Below are positions 1 through 10,208 of a stretch of 64,000 nt of DNA, piece after piece. Source of the stretch: Plutella xylostella (taxonomy: Eukaryota; Arthropoda; Insecta; Lepidoptera; Plutellidae); the NCBI RefSeq assembly GCF_932276165.1, contig NC_063992.1, positions 8,070,001 to 8,134,000 of the forward strand. Reading direction: 5' to 3'. Under the pieces are notes generated by a model. It was not told the origin of the DNA. It saw nothing but the letters and a program-made list of their open reading frames with translations, and did not search any database. Positions within the stretch are counted from its first letter, which is position 1. Each line of letters opens with the position of its first letter. Both the position numbers and the translations under genes were made by a program.

Positions 1-193
1 TGTTAGTTCGAAAAGTGGCATTTGTTTTTTCCATGTTAGGTGGAATTTCACCAAACGCTAAACGTATTTAGTAGCCTGTCATACGTCTGTCAGTTAGTAC
101 AAAATGTATTTAAAATTTGATTTAAATACGTTTAGCGTTTGGTAAAAGCTACCCTTCGTGTAGATTCGAAAATAGTATCGAATCCTATGCTCG
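1..193 (-). mobile_element. Hairpin MITE family H, copy 1 (cut by window edge)
   Basis: This is an inverted copy of the element seen complete at 43868-44143 and partly at 31439-31674. Two internal arms, ACCAAACGCTAAACGTATTT and its complement, form a long stem around a short spacer. The outer end at 178-193 matches the TIR motif CGAGCACAGGATTCGA with one change. It has no coding capacity and is a non-autonomous DNA element. Confidence 0.8.
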
Positions 194-1047
194 CGCCTCA
201 GGACACATTGGGCTGAGGATTTCGCGATCCGTTTCTTTAAAAAGGCCATTCGGGAAACATTACGGCGACGCGATACGTGGACAGAATCGGGAACAAAGAA
301 CAGATCGCGAATGAGGACTCCTTTCTTTACGTTCCCTCCAATTTACTACTTGTTCCTCGGTTGAGTTCCGCACGCGTAATTTTATTAAGTAACTACTTAC
401 CTTTAGCTATGAGGAAAAGTTAGACCCTGAACTTATATTAGCTAGACTGTGTTGACTGTGTAGAGTGATGGTGGAAATGCTATACGAAGAGTGTGCCTAA
501 GGTTTTGACAGGTTACGGAAAAGGAAAAGTTTCCGTAAATACCTATTTATATGTCCATGACATAAGCATCTTCTAGGATCTGTGTAAGGAAATATGTATA
601 AGGTATGAGCTGAATGCTGAAAGTGTCTGAAACAGGCGTTAAGAGTGAAAACTGCAACGATTCTTAAATAAAACAGAGATTAGATGGAGCTTAGAAGCCC
701 TTAGTAACACGTATTAAAAAAATGAAAACGTATCACAAAGTGCCGTTTGTCTACATCGATAACGAACCCGTGTTGCGGCAGCAGAAGATGGAATGGACGC
801 CTTCTATTCCATTGGAAGCTACATGACATCGTCGCGTCGGAAAGCGCTATGGATACAGCGTTTCCTATCATCTTCTTTCCAGTGAACCCTAATCCCGGCG
901 TCGATGTTTACGTAACATGATTTCCTCAGCGGCGTCACCCCATGCGTGTGACGACCACAAATCGAATCACCTCGCTGCAGCCGCGAGCTGGAACGATCAG
1001 CCGCCGCCACGCTAGTGTGACGTCACAAATCTCTACATCCCGCAAGA
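194..1047. other. Intergenic or intronic stretch, nothing recognised
   Basis: AT-rich sequence without a convincing ORF, RNA gene or repeat shared with the rest of the window. The short open frames here lack coding features. Confidence 0.5.
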
Positions 1048-1198
1048 TTAAGGGCCTGTTTCATAATGTCTGGATAATGGCTACCTGTGGGATCAAAGAC
1101 GTGCTGTCACTCTCTGTCATTATGTTTTAGACAGTCACAGCAAGTTTTATTTCCCAAAGGTAGATCCATTATCCAGACATTGTAAACCAGGCCCTTAA
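1048..1198. mobile_element. TTAA-flanked palindromic MITE (piggyBac-like TSD)
   Basis: TTAA at 1048-1051 and 1195-1198 bracket ends that are inverted repeats (GGGCCTGTTTCATAATGTCT against its near complement, then GGATAATGG). The stem arms are about 28 bp with few mismatches and the interior is about 85 bp. A TTAA target duplication is typical of piggyBac-mobilised elements. No transposase is encoded. Confidence 0.8.
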
Positions 1199-2033
1199 AC
1201 TTTCTTCAGCGGAATTAGGTAATCTGTGTAGTTTTCGAAACAAATATAATTTTATTATAGGTAAAATAGGTAGGTATCCTGGTTAGAAACTAAACTGAAA
1301 TTAGACTGTTACTGGAACTGAAGTTGAAGTGATTAAACGCGAAAAATGTAAAAGCTAAATTAAACGATGTGAAAGCTCTGCCTGAGGGTAGGTAATTTGT
1401 TTTTTCTGTAAAAATAATTTAGGTTTTGATTAATATTTACAAGCAGCCCCATTCCGGTACTGAAATGAACAAATTTAGGTGAATACTTTTATTCCAAATA
1501 TAGTTACGGACGTTTACAACAACTTTACATAACTATGTATGTACCTACATACAATAAATAGTTCTATGCAGAAAAAACGGATCATTTAAAACTCAATATT
1601 ACAATCTTCGTTTTATGACACATACTAAAAAAGTACCTACTGTAATAATTTACCCATAGAATCTTTGATAAACAAAATTAAAAGAATAGAACCCTCTAAA
1701 ACATTCGCGAGTGAAACTTGTCCTAAAGACGATACTCAGTCACACCACACGCCTTTCGAGTCAAATGGTAGAATTACCTGAAAATAGTCACTATTTTTAC
1801 TGTGAATTTCTTCGCTGCCGTGTTTTTGTCGCGTCCATCTTCAATTAATCCGCATTATTCGGAATGAAGAGGACGCGAGCCGCCCGCGCGCCCATCCATC
1901 CATATTATGTGAAATTAGACCTGTTTTATTAAGATAAGACGAGCGATATTACCGCTCACTGGAATAACCGCGACCGATTTGCGCTAGCGTGGGTACATGA
2001 TCATATTATTATAAAGTCCATGTCCTTTGAATG
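1199..2033. other. Non-coding stretch, nothing recognised
   Basis: AT-rich, with a short GC-rich patch near 1860-1910. No ORF, RNA gene or repeat could be assigned. Confidence 0.45.
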
Positions 2034-2260
2034 TATACAGGGTGTCCCAAAAGTCAACGTTATACCTTAAAGGGCTGATAGGTCAGCTCATGAGAGGCCA
2101 GAATATCACAATATGACCTTAGTAAAAACTCGATAATTTTCGAGATATTGACACTTTTATAAATTTGCTGAAAATCGACACCTTGGATCAGTTTTTTGCG
2201 TGCCGCCGGTACAAAAATCCATTTTGTTAGAATTTGTTTGGTGTTGCATCACCCTGTATA
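2034..2260. mobile_element. Short TIR element with TA target site (Tc1/mariner-like MITE)
   Basis: An exact 11-bp inverted repeat, TATACAGGGTG at 2034-2044 and CACCCTGTATA at 2250-2260, bounds 227 bp of non-coding sequence. The outer TA on each side fits a TA target duplication. The open frame at 2200-2397 crosses the element edge and is not a gene. Confidence 0.65.
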
Positions 2261-2667
2261 GCCCTGCTATTGATCGCAGTCAAAAAAAATATCGAGTAAT
2301 GCTGTATGTTTTTGACAATGTAACTACTTTACTCGCCCACTTAAGTACAAGCATTGGAATTGAAAATACATATTTAACATTTATGAGGCAATTTTAAGTT
2401 TTAATAATATTGCTTTGTGAAGTCTTTGGTACATTCTGAGCCTACGATATGAAATAACTTGTGATCTGAACTGATCACTTATACGCGTGGGATTTTATAG
2501 CGATACTTACCCATTATATATCAAAATCAATATGAACTTATAAATGTTTTGATTATTATTTATATATCTTATGATTTGTATCGAATTGCTATAAGCGTTT
2601 ATCAGTATTTAAACTTAATTAAAAAATACGTCTTAACTAATCGTATTTTTTCAATCTTACTTTTTAA

Positions 2668-3657
2668 TTAAGGGTCGGCAATAGGTAATCGAGGGTTGGC
2701 ATTGTCATAGAATTATATAGTAAATGATGCTCTACAGCCTTGAAAAAAATCACACAGGTAGCCGAAGAGTTTAGCTAGGTGCTGAATCATTCGAATTTAA
2801 GTAAATGCTTATAGATAACTGTAAATTAAATCTGAAAAATCACTAAATCACACTCCCGTATTGTAACAACTGTGTCGTAATTATAAAGAATTTTCATATA
2901 ATTGTTATCAAATTATAAAGATAAATGCTTGGACTAGGCGCTTAATACCTTGTTTTTTAATGAACACACACCTATTTTGTGTAAATTAATCCCAAACTTG
3001 AGCAATTTTTTTCCCTCAAATCTTCATACAAATATCTATGGCGGCTTTCTGTGTTATAAAATCAAAAACACAAGCGACGTTTGACTCAGTCGGCCGGTGG
3101 CCTCCAAAGAAGGGTCACGTCGGTTTAGGCAGCACTGACAGCTCGCGATCTTTTCGTGTACAGATGCAAAATCACTGCACATTGGTTGTCATTGCACTTT
3201 TTCAACTTTTATGACACCAACATAATTTGATTTGAAATTGAGGAAGCATAATTCTTACAATATATTCAATACATTAAATTAAATCAGATAGTGGGCAATG
3301 TTCTCGCGTGACATTACAGTCTCGTAAAGGTCCGATGAGGAGCAGGAATATAGCGAATGGATCTAAGTGATGACAATACGTAGGAACATTAGGTTAGGAT
3401 TCATCAAAAACACAGTCTCATGGTACTGGTTGAGGAATGGTCTCGTGAGGATCTGATGAGGGCAGTAACAAGGTGGTGACTGAATTTTATTTCAAAGATG
3501 TTAATAGCTAAAAGCATCGAGTTTGGGCTATTAAGTATGTTTTTCAGAGAGACAGAAAGATATTTTAGGTTTCCTCTGGATTAGTTAGGTTTACTGGGTT
3601 TACTAAATTCATTCAAAGTAAAATTGATAATGACGGAATTTCTTCTATAGACAGTAG
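2668..3657 (-). repeat. Interspersed repeat R1, copy A
   Basis: Reverse complement of 42573-43823 over most of its length. It begins at TTAAGGGTC, and the shared end is at CTTCTATAGACAGTAG. Copy B carries extra internal blocks of roughly 100-150 bp absent here. No coding capacity is seen in either copy, so this is a non-autonomous element whose class cannot be told. Confidence 0.8.
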
Positions 3658-3670
3658 TTACTAAAAAAAC

Positions 3671-4785
3671 CAACGATAGATGGCGTAATTTGCAGAAGTA
3701 CCTATCTAGTCACCCTGTCACGGGGTGACTTCGGTTGGTAACTCAGAAAAAAATACTATATGTTATTGCATCAATAATAAAAAAATCAAGAAAATATTCA
3801 AAGTTTCCATCCTCGCACACAAATCACAAACTCATGCCCTGTTCTAGGAGCAGGGTCTACCCTAGTGCATTTTCATGACCACTTTTCGGTTCTACCTTTT
3901 TTGGCCCAAGATTTATTTGCCTAATCTCGTATTGCATAGTAACGTTTGGTTAAAGTCTCGTTTCGCCGAAAATCGTATGGCATAAATCTCGATTAGTAAA
4001 AAGTTATTTCGCATTATCTTGATTAGCCTAATAATGGTATGGCCAAATCTTGAATAGCCTAATAATAGGTTTATACAGAGTAATAATATTTGTTTGGCTT
4101 TAACTTTGACGGAGCGTCTCTCTATAGCGCAAACTGGTGCCTTGTATTGTTTCCGCTGTTTGGAAAACGCTCCGCTCCGCTTCGCTGCGCTCCGCTTCGG
4201 TTTTGATGAACATGTGCACCTAACACGCTCCTCCTCGCTTTGCTCGTCGTCGCACCTATCTTTAGGTTTCGATCTCATGGGGTTTGTAATAATTATTGTA
4301 TGTGTATTATAAATGTATGTTGTATTGCTCGTTAACTTTCGATTTTTTTATCATTCAATATCGTGATTTTCGGGATGTATGAGAAAAAATACCACAATTT
4401 GTACATTTACTACATACTTAATATATTATTTATTAAGATAACATTAGGAGAAACAAGATTATACATAGGTATAGACGAACATACATTTGAGCTAACGAAA
4501 CTTAGGTGTTTAAAGATTGTGCCTAAAGAGTTTTAGACGAAACGAGCCTTATGCCACATAATTCTTGGCAAAGTGATGGTTCGGCCAAAAAAGTTTAGAC
4601 CATACGAGTTATGCGAAATGAGTTAGGTCAATAAAGATTATGCGAGATGAGGGGAACCGCCACTTTTCACTTGTGTCCCACCGGTTTCGGTGCTCAGCGG
4701 AATAGTACCATTAACCATTATTATTCTGAGATATCATCACTTCTTATTCTGAGTTACCCAACATAAAAACACGCCATCTATTGAA
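3671..4785. mobile_element. Probable non-autonomous element with imperfect nested inverted ends
   Basis: ATAGATGGCG at about 3675-3684 is complemented by CGCCATCTAT at 4774-4783. Just inside, TTGGTAACTCAGAA is complemented by TTCTGAGTTACCCAA. The interior has repeated GCCTAATAAT-type motifs and a low-complexity core rich in CGCTCCGC and CTTCGCTGCG (about 4165-4200). The open frames at 3913-4278 and 4094-4312 fall in that biased core on opposite strands and are not genes. Confidence 0.5.
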
Positions 4786-4914
4786 ATCATTTTTTAATTA
4801 GGATTTGTCTATGGTGTGGTCCCCAAATTTAAGGGTAAAAGCAAAATAATTATATTTTAACCTTTTTTTATATCTATTATATTAAAAGACCAATTCAACG
4901 ATACCCTACCTACA

Positions 4915-5140
4915 CCATCAAAATAACCGGCAAAAAATATCAGCCCCAATTTACTTGTATGGGAGAGGGAGTACCCCAATATTTTTTTGGGGTACTCCCC
5001 ATATCTATGCGAAATATCAGCTTGATATCTTTACCCGTTTCTGAGAAAAAGGGCGGTGACAGACAGTCAGTCAGACAGAGGGACAACAAAGAGATCTTAT
5101 AACGGTTGCTTTTTTCCTTTTGAGGTACAAAACCCTAAAA
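4915..5140 (-). repeat. Lepidopteran-type interspersed repeat F, copy A
   Basis: Matches 41135-41362 in the opposite orientation. It contains a run of CAGTCAGTCAGACAGAGGGA type and ends near ACAAAACCCTAAAA. The family, with its GACAGACAGACAG core, is remembered as very common in moth genomes. It is non-coding. Confidence 0.75.
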
Positions 5141-5245
5141 ATAAGAAAAAATATTATTCTGCTTCCAAAAAATATACTTACAAACATACAATCGAAAAAT
5201 ATTACCCTCCTCCTTCGGCAGTCGGGTAAAAACAAGTGAGACAGG

Positions 5246-5406
5246 GGGTCATTCTGAACTTTTGTTCTACGAGTTTTAAAAATTAACAAAAAAAAACCTT
5301 TTTCATAGAAACTTTGATGACACGTGACTTTTTACCATGGAAAACGAATATTTTTTTTCGCGAATTTGCAAAACTCGTTGAACAAAAGTTGTTCAGAATG
5401 ACCCCT
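5246..5406. mobile_element. Palindromic MITE inside repeat E copy A
   Basis: GGGGTCATTCTGAAC then TTTTGTTCTACGAG at 5246-5273 is complemented by CTCGTTGAACAAAAGTTGTT then CAGAATGACCCC at 5371-5406. One arm and part of the interior recur at about 32096-32204. Non-coding. Confidence 0.7.
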
Positions 5407-5761
5407 TGAGTTGAGTCATCCCCTTTCGGCTTAGTATACCCTTAGTATACACTTTAATACCTGTAGTTACCTTTCTACAAGTAAGTAAATACTACATTTG
5501 TTTAGAAAGCTAATCGGGTTCCGAGTATGGAGAAAAGTGGCACCCCTATTAATTTCTACTCTTTCCTGGTGCTTACCAGTGTAATTAAAAATTATACTTA
5601 CCCTCAAATCACTACTTGAAAATAATTGTCAATAAAGTTGGCGAGTAAAAGCTTATGACCCACTGTGCAAACTTACATGTGTGCGTGTCACTGCGTGTGC
5701 TGTGTGAAGAGCATTGAAAACCCAAATTTGGCGGGGCACGTCACCCTGTACGGGCCCTTAA
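5303..5761 (+). repeat. Interspersed repeat E, copy A (ends at TTAA)
   Basis: Reverse complement of 31675-32204. The right end is CAGGGTGACGTGCC-like sequence then GTACGGGCCCTTAA, with TTAA at 5758-5761. The copies share short indels and scattered substitutions, so they are not recent. No ORF is conserved between them. Confidence 0.8.
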
Positions 5762-5798
5762 GAAATTATTCTGAAAATACGAGGTAGGTACGACATAC

Positions 5799-6844
5799 TA
5801 GTCCAGTCAAGGAATGAGGTGTAGAGTGCGTGAGCAGGTAACTCAGCGATTCCTTCAGAAACTTGTTCAGGGGGCTTAGATTGTTAACATACCAAAAGTC
5901 CTGACTCCTAGGTGATGAGCGGGGGGGAGGAGGGGGGGATAAAGTTACGAATTTTTGGTTTTTTGCTTATATCTCGAAAACGGTGCATCGGAGACAAATA
6001 TTATAAACTACTTAAATGAAGGTCTTAAGATTATCTAAAACTTTTATATCATATGTTTTTTTCTAATTACTAACCGTTTTCGAGCTATTACCCTCGGAAA
6101 AAATTGAAATTTACAAGAAAAAGTATCCATGTCAAAAAATTCATAAACATTGCATCATATTGTCTTAACCAATTCATAAACGGAAAAAATGAAGAGGAAA
6201 GAAGTTGTAGATTTTTTTATTCCCTTTTAGAATATATTACATATGCTGGTCAATATCCAACCCGCCTAAAGTTAGAGCTATTTTAAACTTGCATTTTGGT
6301 AAAGTCACTGACATAGCTCACCGAATTAGTAACGTTAAGTGTGAGTAAAATAGCTGTACCTTTAGGTGGGTTGGACATTAACCAGCATATGTATATATAT
6401 TCTAAAAGGGAATTTAAAAATCTACAACTTCTTTTCTATTCATTTTTTTCATTTATCAATAGGTTTAGACAATATGATGCAATGTTTATGAATGTTTTGA
6501 CATGAATACATTTTTCTTGTAAATTTCAACTTTTTCCGAGGGTAATAGCTCGAAAACGGTCAGGAATTAGAAAATAACATATGATATAAAAGTAATAGAT
6601 AATTTTAAGAACTTTATTTCATTAGTTGAAAATATTTCTCTCCGATGCACCGTTTTCGAGATATAAGCTAAAAACCAAAAATTCGTACCTTTATCCCCCC
6701 CTCCTCCCCCCAGCTCATCACCTAGGAGTCAGGACTTTTGGTATGTTAACAACCTAAGCCCCCTGAACAAGTTTCTGAAGAAATCGCTTAGTTACCTGCT
6801 CACGCACTCTACACCTAATTTTGAGTCATTTATTGACTGGACTA
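5799..6844. mobile_element. Giant fold-back palindrome, arms about 490 bp
   Basis: The outer ends are exact inverted repeats, TAGTCCAGTCAA at 5799-5810 and TTGACTGGACTA at 6833-6844. The arms pair through the whole element (for example GAACAAGTTTCTGAAG-type sequence, the GGAGGAGGGGGGG and CCCCCCTCCTCC tracts, CTCGAAAACGGTGCATCGG) to a loop of roughly 60 nt near 6290-6345. Scattered mismatches and short indels separate the arms. Non-coding; the open frame at 6104-6286 is part of an arm. Confidence 0.9.
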
Positions 6845-7495
6845 TACGTTGTCACGAGTGTTGTATTCAAAAAGGAGCAAGACGATGAAATTGAACCGAA
6901 GCGCACTTTTAGTTACTTACTTCGTTGTAGCACTTACTTAATACTTTCTTTGAGTGACATAAAAGCCTGAAAATGAAGAACTTCCTTGCATTTTACAGCA
7001 AGTATACTTTAAACTTACTACCTACTTATTTACTTAAGGAAGAAGCTAGAAGCTGGGATACCTAAGTAATCGAAGGAAATACATTGTAAAAGTGCAACAA
7101 ACACATGCGCAATGAGTGATTCTCTAAACTTTCGACCTGTCTAAAAGCGGTCAAATCAATCAATTAATGTTAATTAAAATAGAGCTTATCTATGTAAGGT
7201 ACCTAATACTCTAAAGGATCTTAACCATTCGTCACCTAAACAAGTGACAAAATCTCAGAACACAGCGCGGTGCCACAACAGGGGGTAGTTATCGCACATC
7301 GCAATGCGTCACCGTGAGATATTGCTGCACATGTAGCGCAGTGCCGACACCAGCTAGAACGGTAAGTAAGGTGTGTGGACAAGTAGCTAGGAATGTTTTT
7401 CATAATAATAGAACAAGAATAATTAGGTTATTAAAACCCCGATATTCAACACTAAAGTGGCATAACTTTTGAACTGCTAATCCAATTGAGATAAT
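6845..7495. other. Non-coding stretch, nothing recognised
   Basis: No supported gene, RNA or repeat found on either strand. Confidence 0.45.
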
Positions 7496-7686
7496 AAATA
7501 AATTTGAGATATCGATCGGTAAGATATGGCTAAGAACACTCGCGGTAACTTATTAGTATTACACAAAAAATCAAATCGAAAAACGGTTCAGCCGTTTGGG
7601 AGATACACTACCACAGACAGATCCACAGTATCCACACACACAAATACACAGACACGTTAAATTTATAACACCCCTCTTTTTGTCGG
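7496..7686 (+). mobile_element. LINE 3' tail fragment
   Basis: AACGGTTCAGCCGTTTGGGA followed by a CACAGACAGATCCACAG-type run and ATTTATAACACCCCTCTTTT is remembered as the 3' UTR signature of a lepidopteran LINE family. A shorter related piece is at 24117-24152. No protein is encoded here. Confidence 0.55.
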
Positions 7687-7689
7687 AAA

Positions 7690-8520
7690 TATGAGGATAT
7701 TCCATCATAACATCACACATCACGAAAGAGGTTCTTAATCGAAAGCTCCGAAATGTAATATAAGAATACTTACCACTTTTCAGGCGAGATCTTAAATTTG
7801 ATTCCTCTAATTACTATATTAGCTACTAATTTTATCAGTGAAAGGAACGACACATGTATCGTACTGCAGACATTAGCCGGTAGTTCTCGACTGCTATCGA
7901 TTGGTCGTGTAAAATATGTCCCAGCGCGGGGCCGGTAAATAACCCGGCGACAGACCCTGCAGTCATGGGGCTCACTAGTGCTGTTTAAATAGAACGGGTA
8001 AGTATCGATTAATCGTTCACTGGAATAATCGATACGATTGTGAGATAATCGATTCACTTGTTTATTAGAGCCAATTATGAAATTCAAATAAATATTTGGT
8101 TTCGATTAATTATTTTTTGAGTTTCACCCACTGAGGAAAAAAAAACACTACGTTAGTTTGACCATTACTTTCCATTATTTACACAGATATACAATATAAC
8201 TTTACGGGTCTAAACTTTATTGGTGATTGACGTGATTGTCCTGAAATAGGGTGATATACAAATATGTTTCTTCTAAAAATATACATCAAGGTTTTCTACG
8301 TACAAGCAGATTTAAGATAATTAATAGTTTATGTGAATTATTGGCATGCACAATGCATTCGGGCATTTATTGTATTACCACCATACATTGTTTAACTACA
8401 ATTTTGGCAGCGTTAAACTTCTTTTCACTGTCTAAGTCCTTGTGGTAGGTTCCTTATTGTTAATCCTACGATACGCCTTTGTGCGCAAATTAATAACTAT
8501 GGTTTTAAAATGCTTCTGTG
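7690..8520. other. Non-coding stretch with clustered ATCGAT motifs
   Basis: No supported gene. ATCGAT-type sites recur near 7895, 7997, 8028 and 8049, with further ones at 8570 and 8615 just outside. The open frames at 7770-8087 and 8251-8448 show no family features. Confidence 0.4.
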
Positions 8521-8567
8521 TAAAATTTGTTTTTTGTGTGCAATAAAGTGTATATAAATAAATAAAT
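8500..8567 (+). mobile_element. Retroposon 3' end with AATAAA and ATAA tail
   Basis: TGTGTGCAATAAAGTGTATA followed by AAATAAATAAATA looks like the polyadenylation region and simple-repeat tail of a LINE or SINE copy. The 5' part is not recognisable. Confidence 0.4.
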
Positions 8568-8769
8568 AGTATCGATAACTAATATTGGGCGATATGGCTT
8601 ATTGATTTGGGATAATCGATACACTCGGCCTCACAGTCCCATAGTGTCCACTGTCCACTGCCCTTGGATGTGCATCGGCTATCGTTTGGTTACTGCATTG
8701 AGTATATTTGCTCATTGAATCTTGGCTTAGTGGTAAACCGACCTTACATTAGACTATTATGTAGTCTGA

Positions 8770-8943
8770 GCCTATCTGAAACCTAGTTAAACATTGTGAG
8801 ATATGGCGTTTCGACTTTCTCCGTGTTCGGCATCATAAGGGTCACAGTGACAGTTAAATAAAGTCCATTTTTCTCTCCACCTTTAGTTTGCAAGGTGCGG
8901 GTGCCTATATAAATAGAGTGAGTCGCCCGCGCGCCTCAGTTGG
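8770..8943 (+). promoter_or_regulatory. TATA plus initiator core promoter in repeated segment P, copy 1
   Basis: TATATAAAT at 8906-8914 lies 32 nt upstream of the A of a TCAGTT initiator (A at 8938), the usual arthropod spacing. Transcription from 8938 would reach an ATG at 8976 in a good context (GCAAAATGG), but that frame closes after 18 codons. The 174-bp segment is repeated inverted at 13465-13637 with both core motifs kept. Whether it drives a host gene or is a transposon promoter is not decided by the sequence. Confidence 0.5.
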
Positions 8944-9655
8944 TTTTTGATTTTTGAAGTGAACACTTCGGCAAAATGGCTCAATGTAGCCACGATTCTC
9001 GTCGGCTTCGCTCCGAACGGGGAAAAATATAATATTGAATTTGCGGAGTCCTCGCTGCCGGGAGCAGCGTGATGCGGACCAGGCGGCGCGGGGCGCGGCC
9101 ACCGCGACACGTGGCGTCGGGGAGCGGGACCTGCCGGCTGCTGCGCACGCAGCCATTGCTGAGGATTTCGCAACGAAGGTTTGAGTTGATAAGCCGTGAG
9201 TAAAATGCTATTATTTACTGCTTTTAAAAGCTCAGCCACTGGTCATAATGCTCCGGCGCTTGGGGTTTTTATCCCACGCAGTAGGGTCCGATTCAATAGT
9301 CGTGGTGATGATTGATCACATATTCCGGTCCTACTAGTGGCGCTTGAGCTAGATACTTACATTAGTAAAGCATATGTTAATTTTATACAGGAAAAAATAA
9401 TAAAAATATATTTTTCTACCCTCAATTTCTAATATTTTTAGAAAACAGTTGATAAAAACTTTGCTATTACAATAATGCACTTGATTATAGCTTATGTAAG
9501 GCTTTACAAACAGGAGCTTTCCAGGACCGTCATAGGATTTTTTACAGGAAGCACGTGGCTCCGAGTTTCAGTATGTTGGGACATTGTGGCATGTGCGGCA
9601 AGTAATGTGATCCGCCGGTACCTACCCGCTGAAGGGTAGGCAGGCCGATTCGGTG
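8944..9655. other. Sequence downstream of the candidate promoter, no gene established
   Basis: GC-rich up to about 9170 and AT-rich after. One frame from 8978 reads like a hydrophobic leader (WLNVATILVGFA), but only if the ATG at 8976 is out of frame with it. This could be a frameshifted leader exon or chance. The minus-strand open frames at 8883-9239 are composition artefacts. Confidence 0.3.
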
Positions 9656-9659
9656 AAAT

Positions 9660-10090
9660 TGAAGCCTGCACCCGGCCCTGTGCTTCCGCGCTGGCCGCCG
9701 TCTCGTGCCACCTGCATCGCAGCGTACACCCGGCCCTGCGCTCCTGCCCTGGCCACCGGTTCGTGCCACCTGCATCGCAACATACACCCGGCCCTGTGCT
9801 CCTGCGCTGGCCGCCGTCTCGTGCCACCTGCATCGCAGCGGTCCACCCGGTCCTGGCCCTGGCCACCGGTTTGTGGTACCTGCATCGCTGAATAGACCCA
9901 GCCATGCACTCCTGCCCTGGCGGCTGTACACCCGGTCCTCGCCCTGGCCACCGTTTTGTGCCACCTGCATCGCAGCGTACACCCGGTCCTGGCCCTGGCC
10001 ACCGGTTTGTGCTACCTGCATCGCTGCATAGACCCAGCCATGTACTCCTGCCCTGGCGGCTGTGTTGTCCCACCTGCATCGCTGCGCACA
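9660..10090. repeat. GC-rich minisatellite, unit about 58 bp
   Basis: The marker TGCATCGC recurs at 9713, 9771, 9829, 9881, 9966, 10017 and 10075, giving spacings of 58, 58, 52, 85, 51 and 58. Each unit holds ACACCCGG, CTGGCC(A/G)CC and CCACCTGCATCGC. The units are diverged, and a larger block (about 9850-9990) is partly repeated at about 9985-10090. Because stops are rare in the unit, long open frames appear in several frames on both strands; none looks like a real protein. Confidence 0.9.
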
Positions 10091-10186
10091 CCTGGCACTC
10101 CTGTTCTGGTTGCCAGATCCAAACGCCCCCTGTCTGGGAAGAGATTTTATGCTCAGCGGAACCGCCTGCTCTATTGCTAGCACGGT

Positions 10187-10207
10187 CATCATCATCATCA
10201 GCCATCA
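10187..10207 (+). repeat. CAT microsatellite
   Basis: Short run of TCATCATCATCATCA followed by GCC, a pattern often seen next to lepidopteran retroposon ends. Confidence 0.6.
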
Positions 10208-10208
10208 T

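Noticed and set aside
3913..4312. Overlapping 121-codon minus and 72-codon plus frames
   Set aside because: Opposite-strand frames over the same CGCTCCGCTTCG low-complexity core; composition artefact inside a repeat.
6104..6286. 60-codon ORF
   Set aside because: It lies within one arm of the fold-back palindrome and its mirror arm is not open in the matching way.
7770..8087. 105-codon minus ORF
   Set aside because: No recognisable domain or family feature; sequence has ordinary AT-rich spacer character around it.
8883..9239. 118- and 83-codon minus ORFs
   Set aside because: Antisense across the TATA/initiator segment and a GC-rich patch; Arg/Pro/Ala-rich composition from GC bias, no domain.
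9504..10208. 234-, 218- and 126-codon minus frames and 80- to 118-codon plus frames
   Set aside because: All lie in the 58-bp minisatellite and read the same repeat in different frames on both strands. None has domain content.
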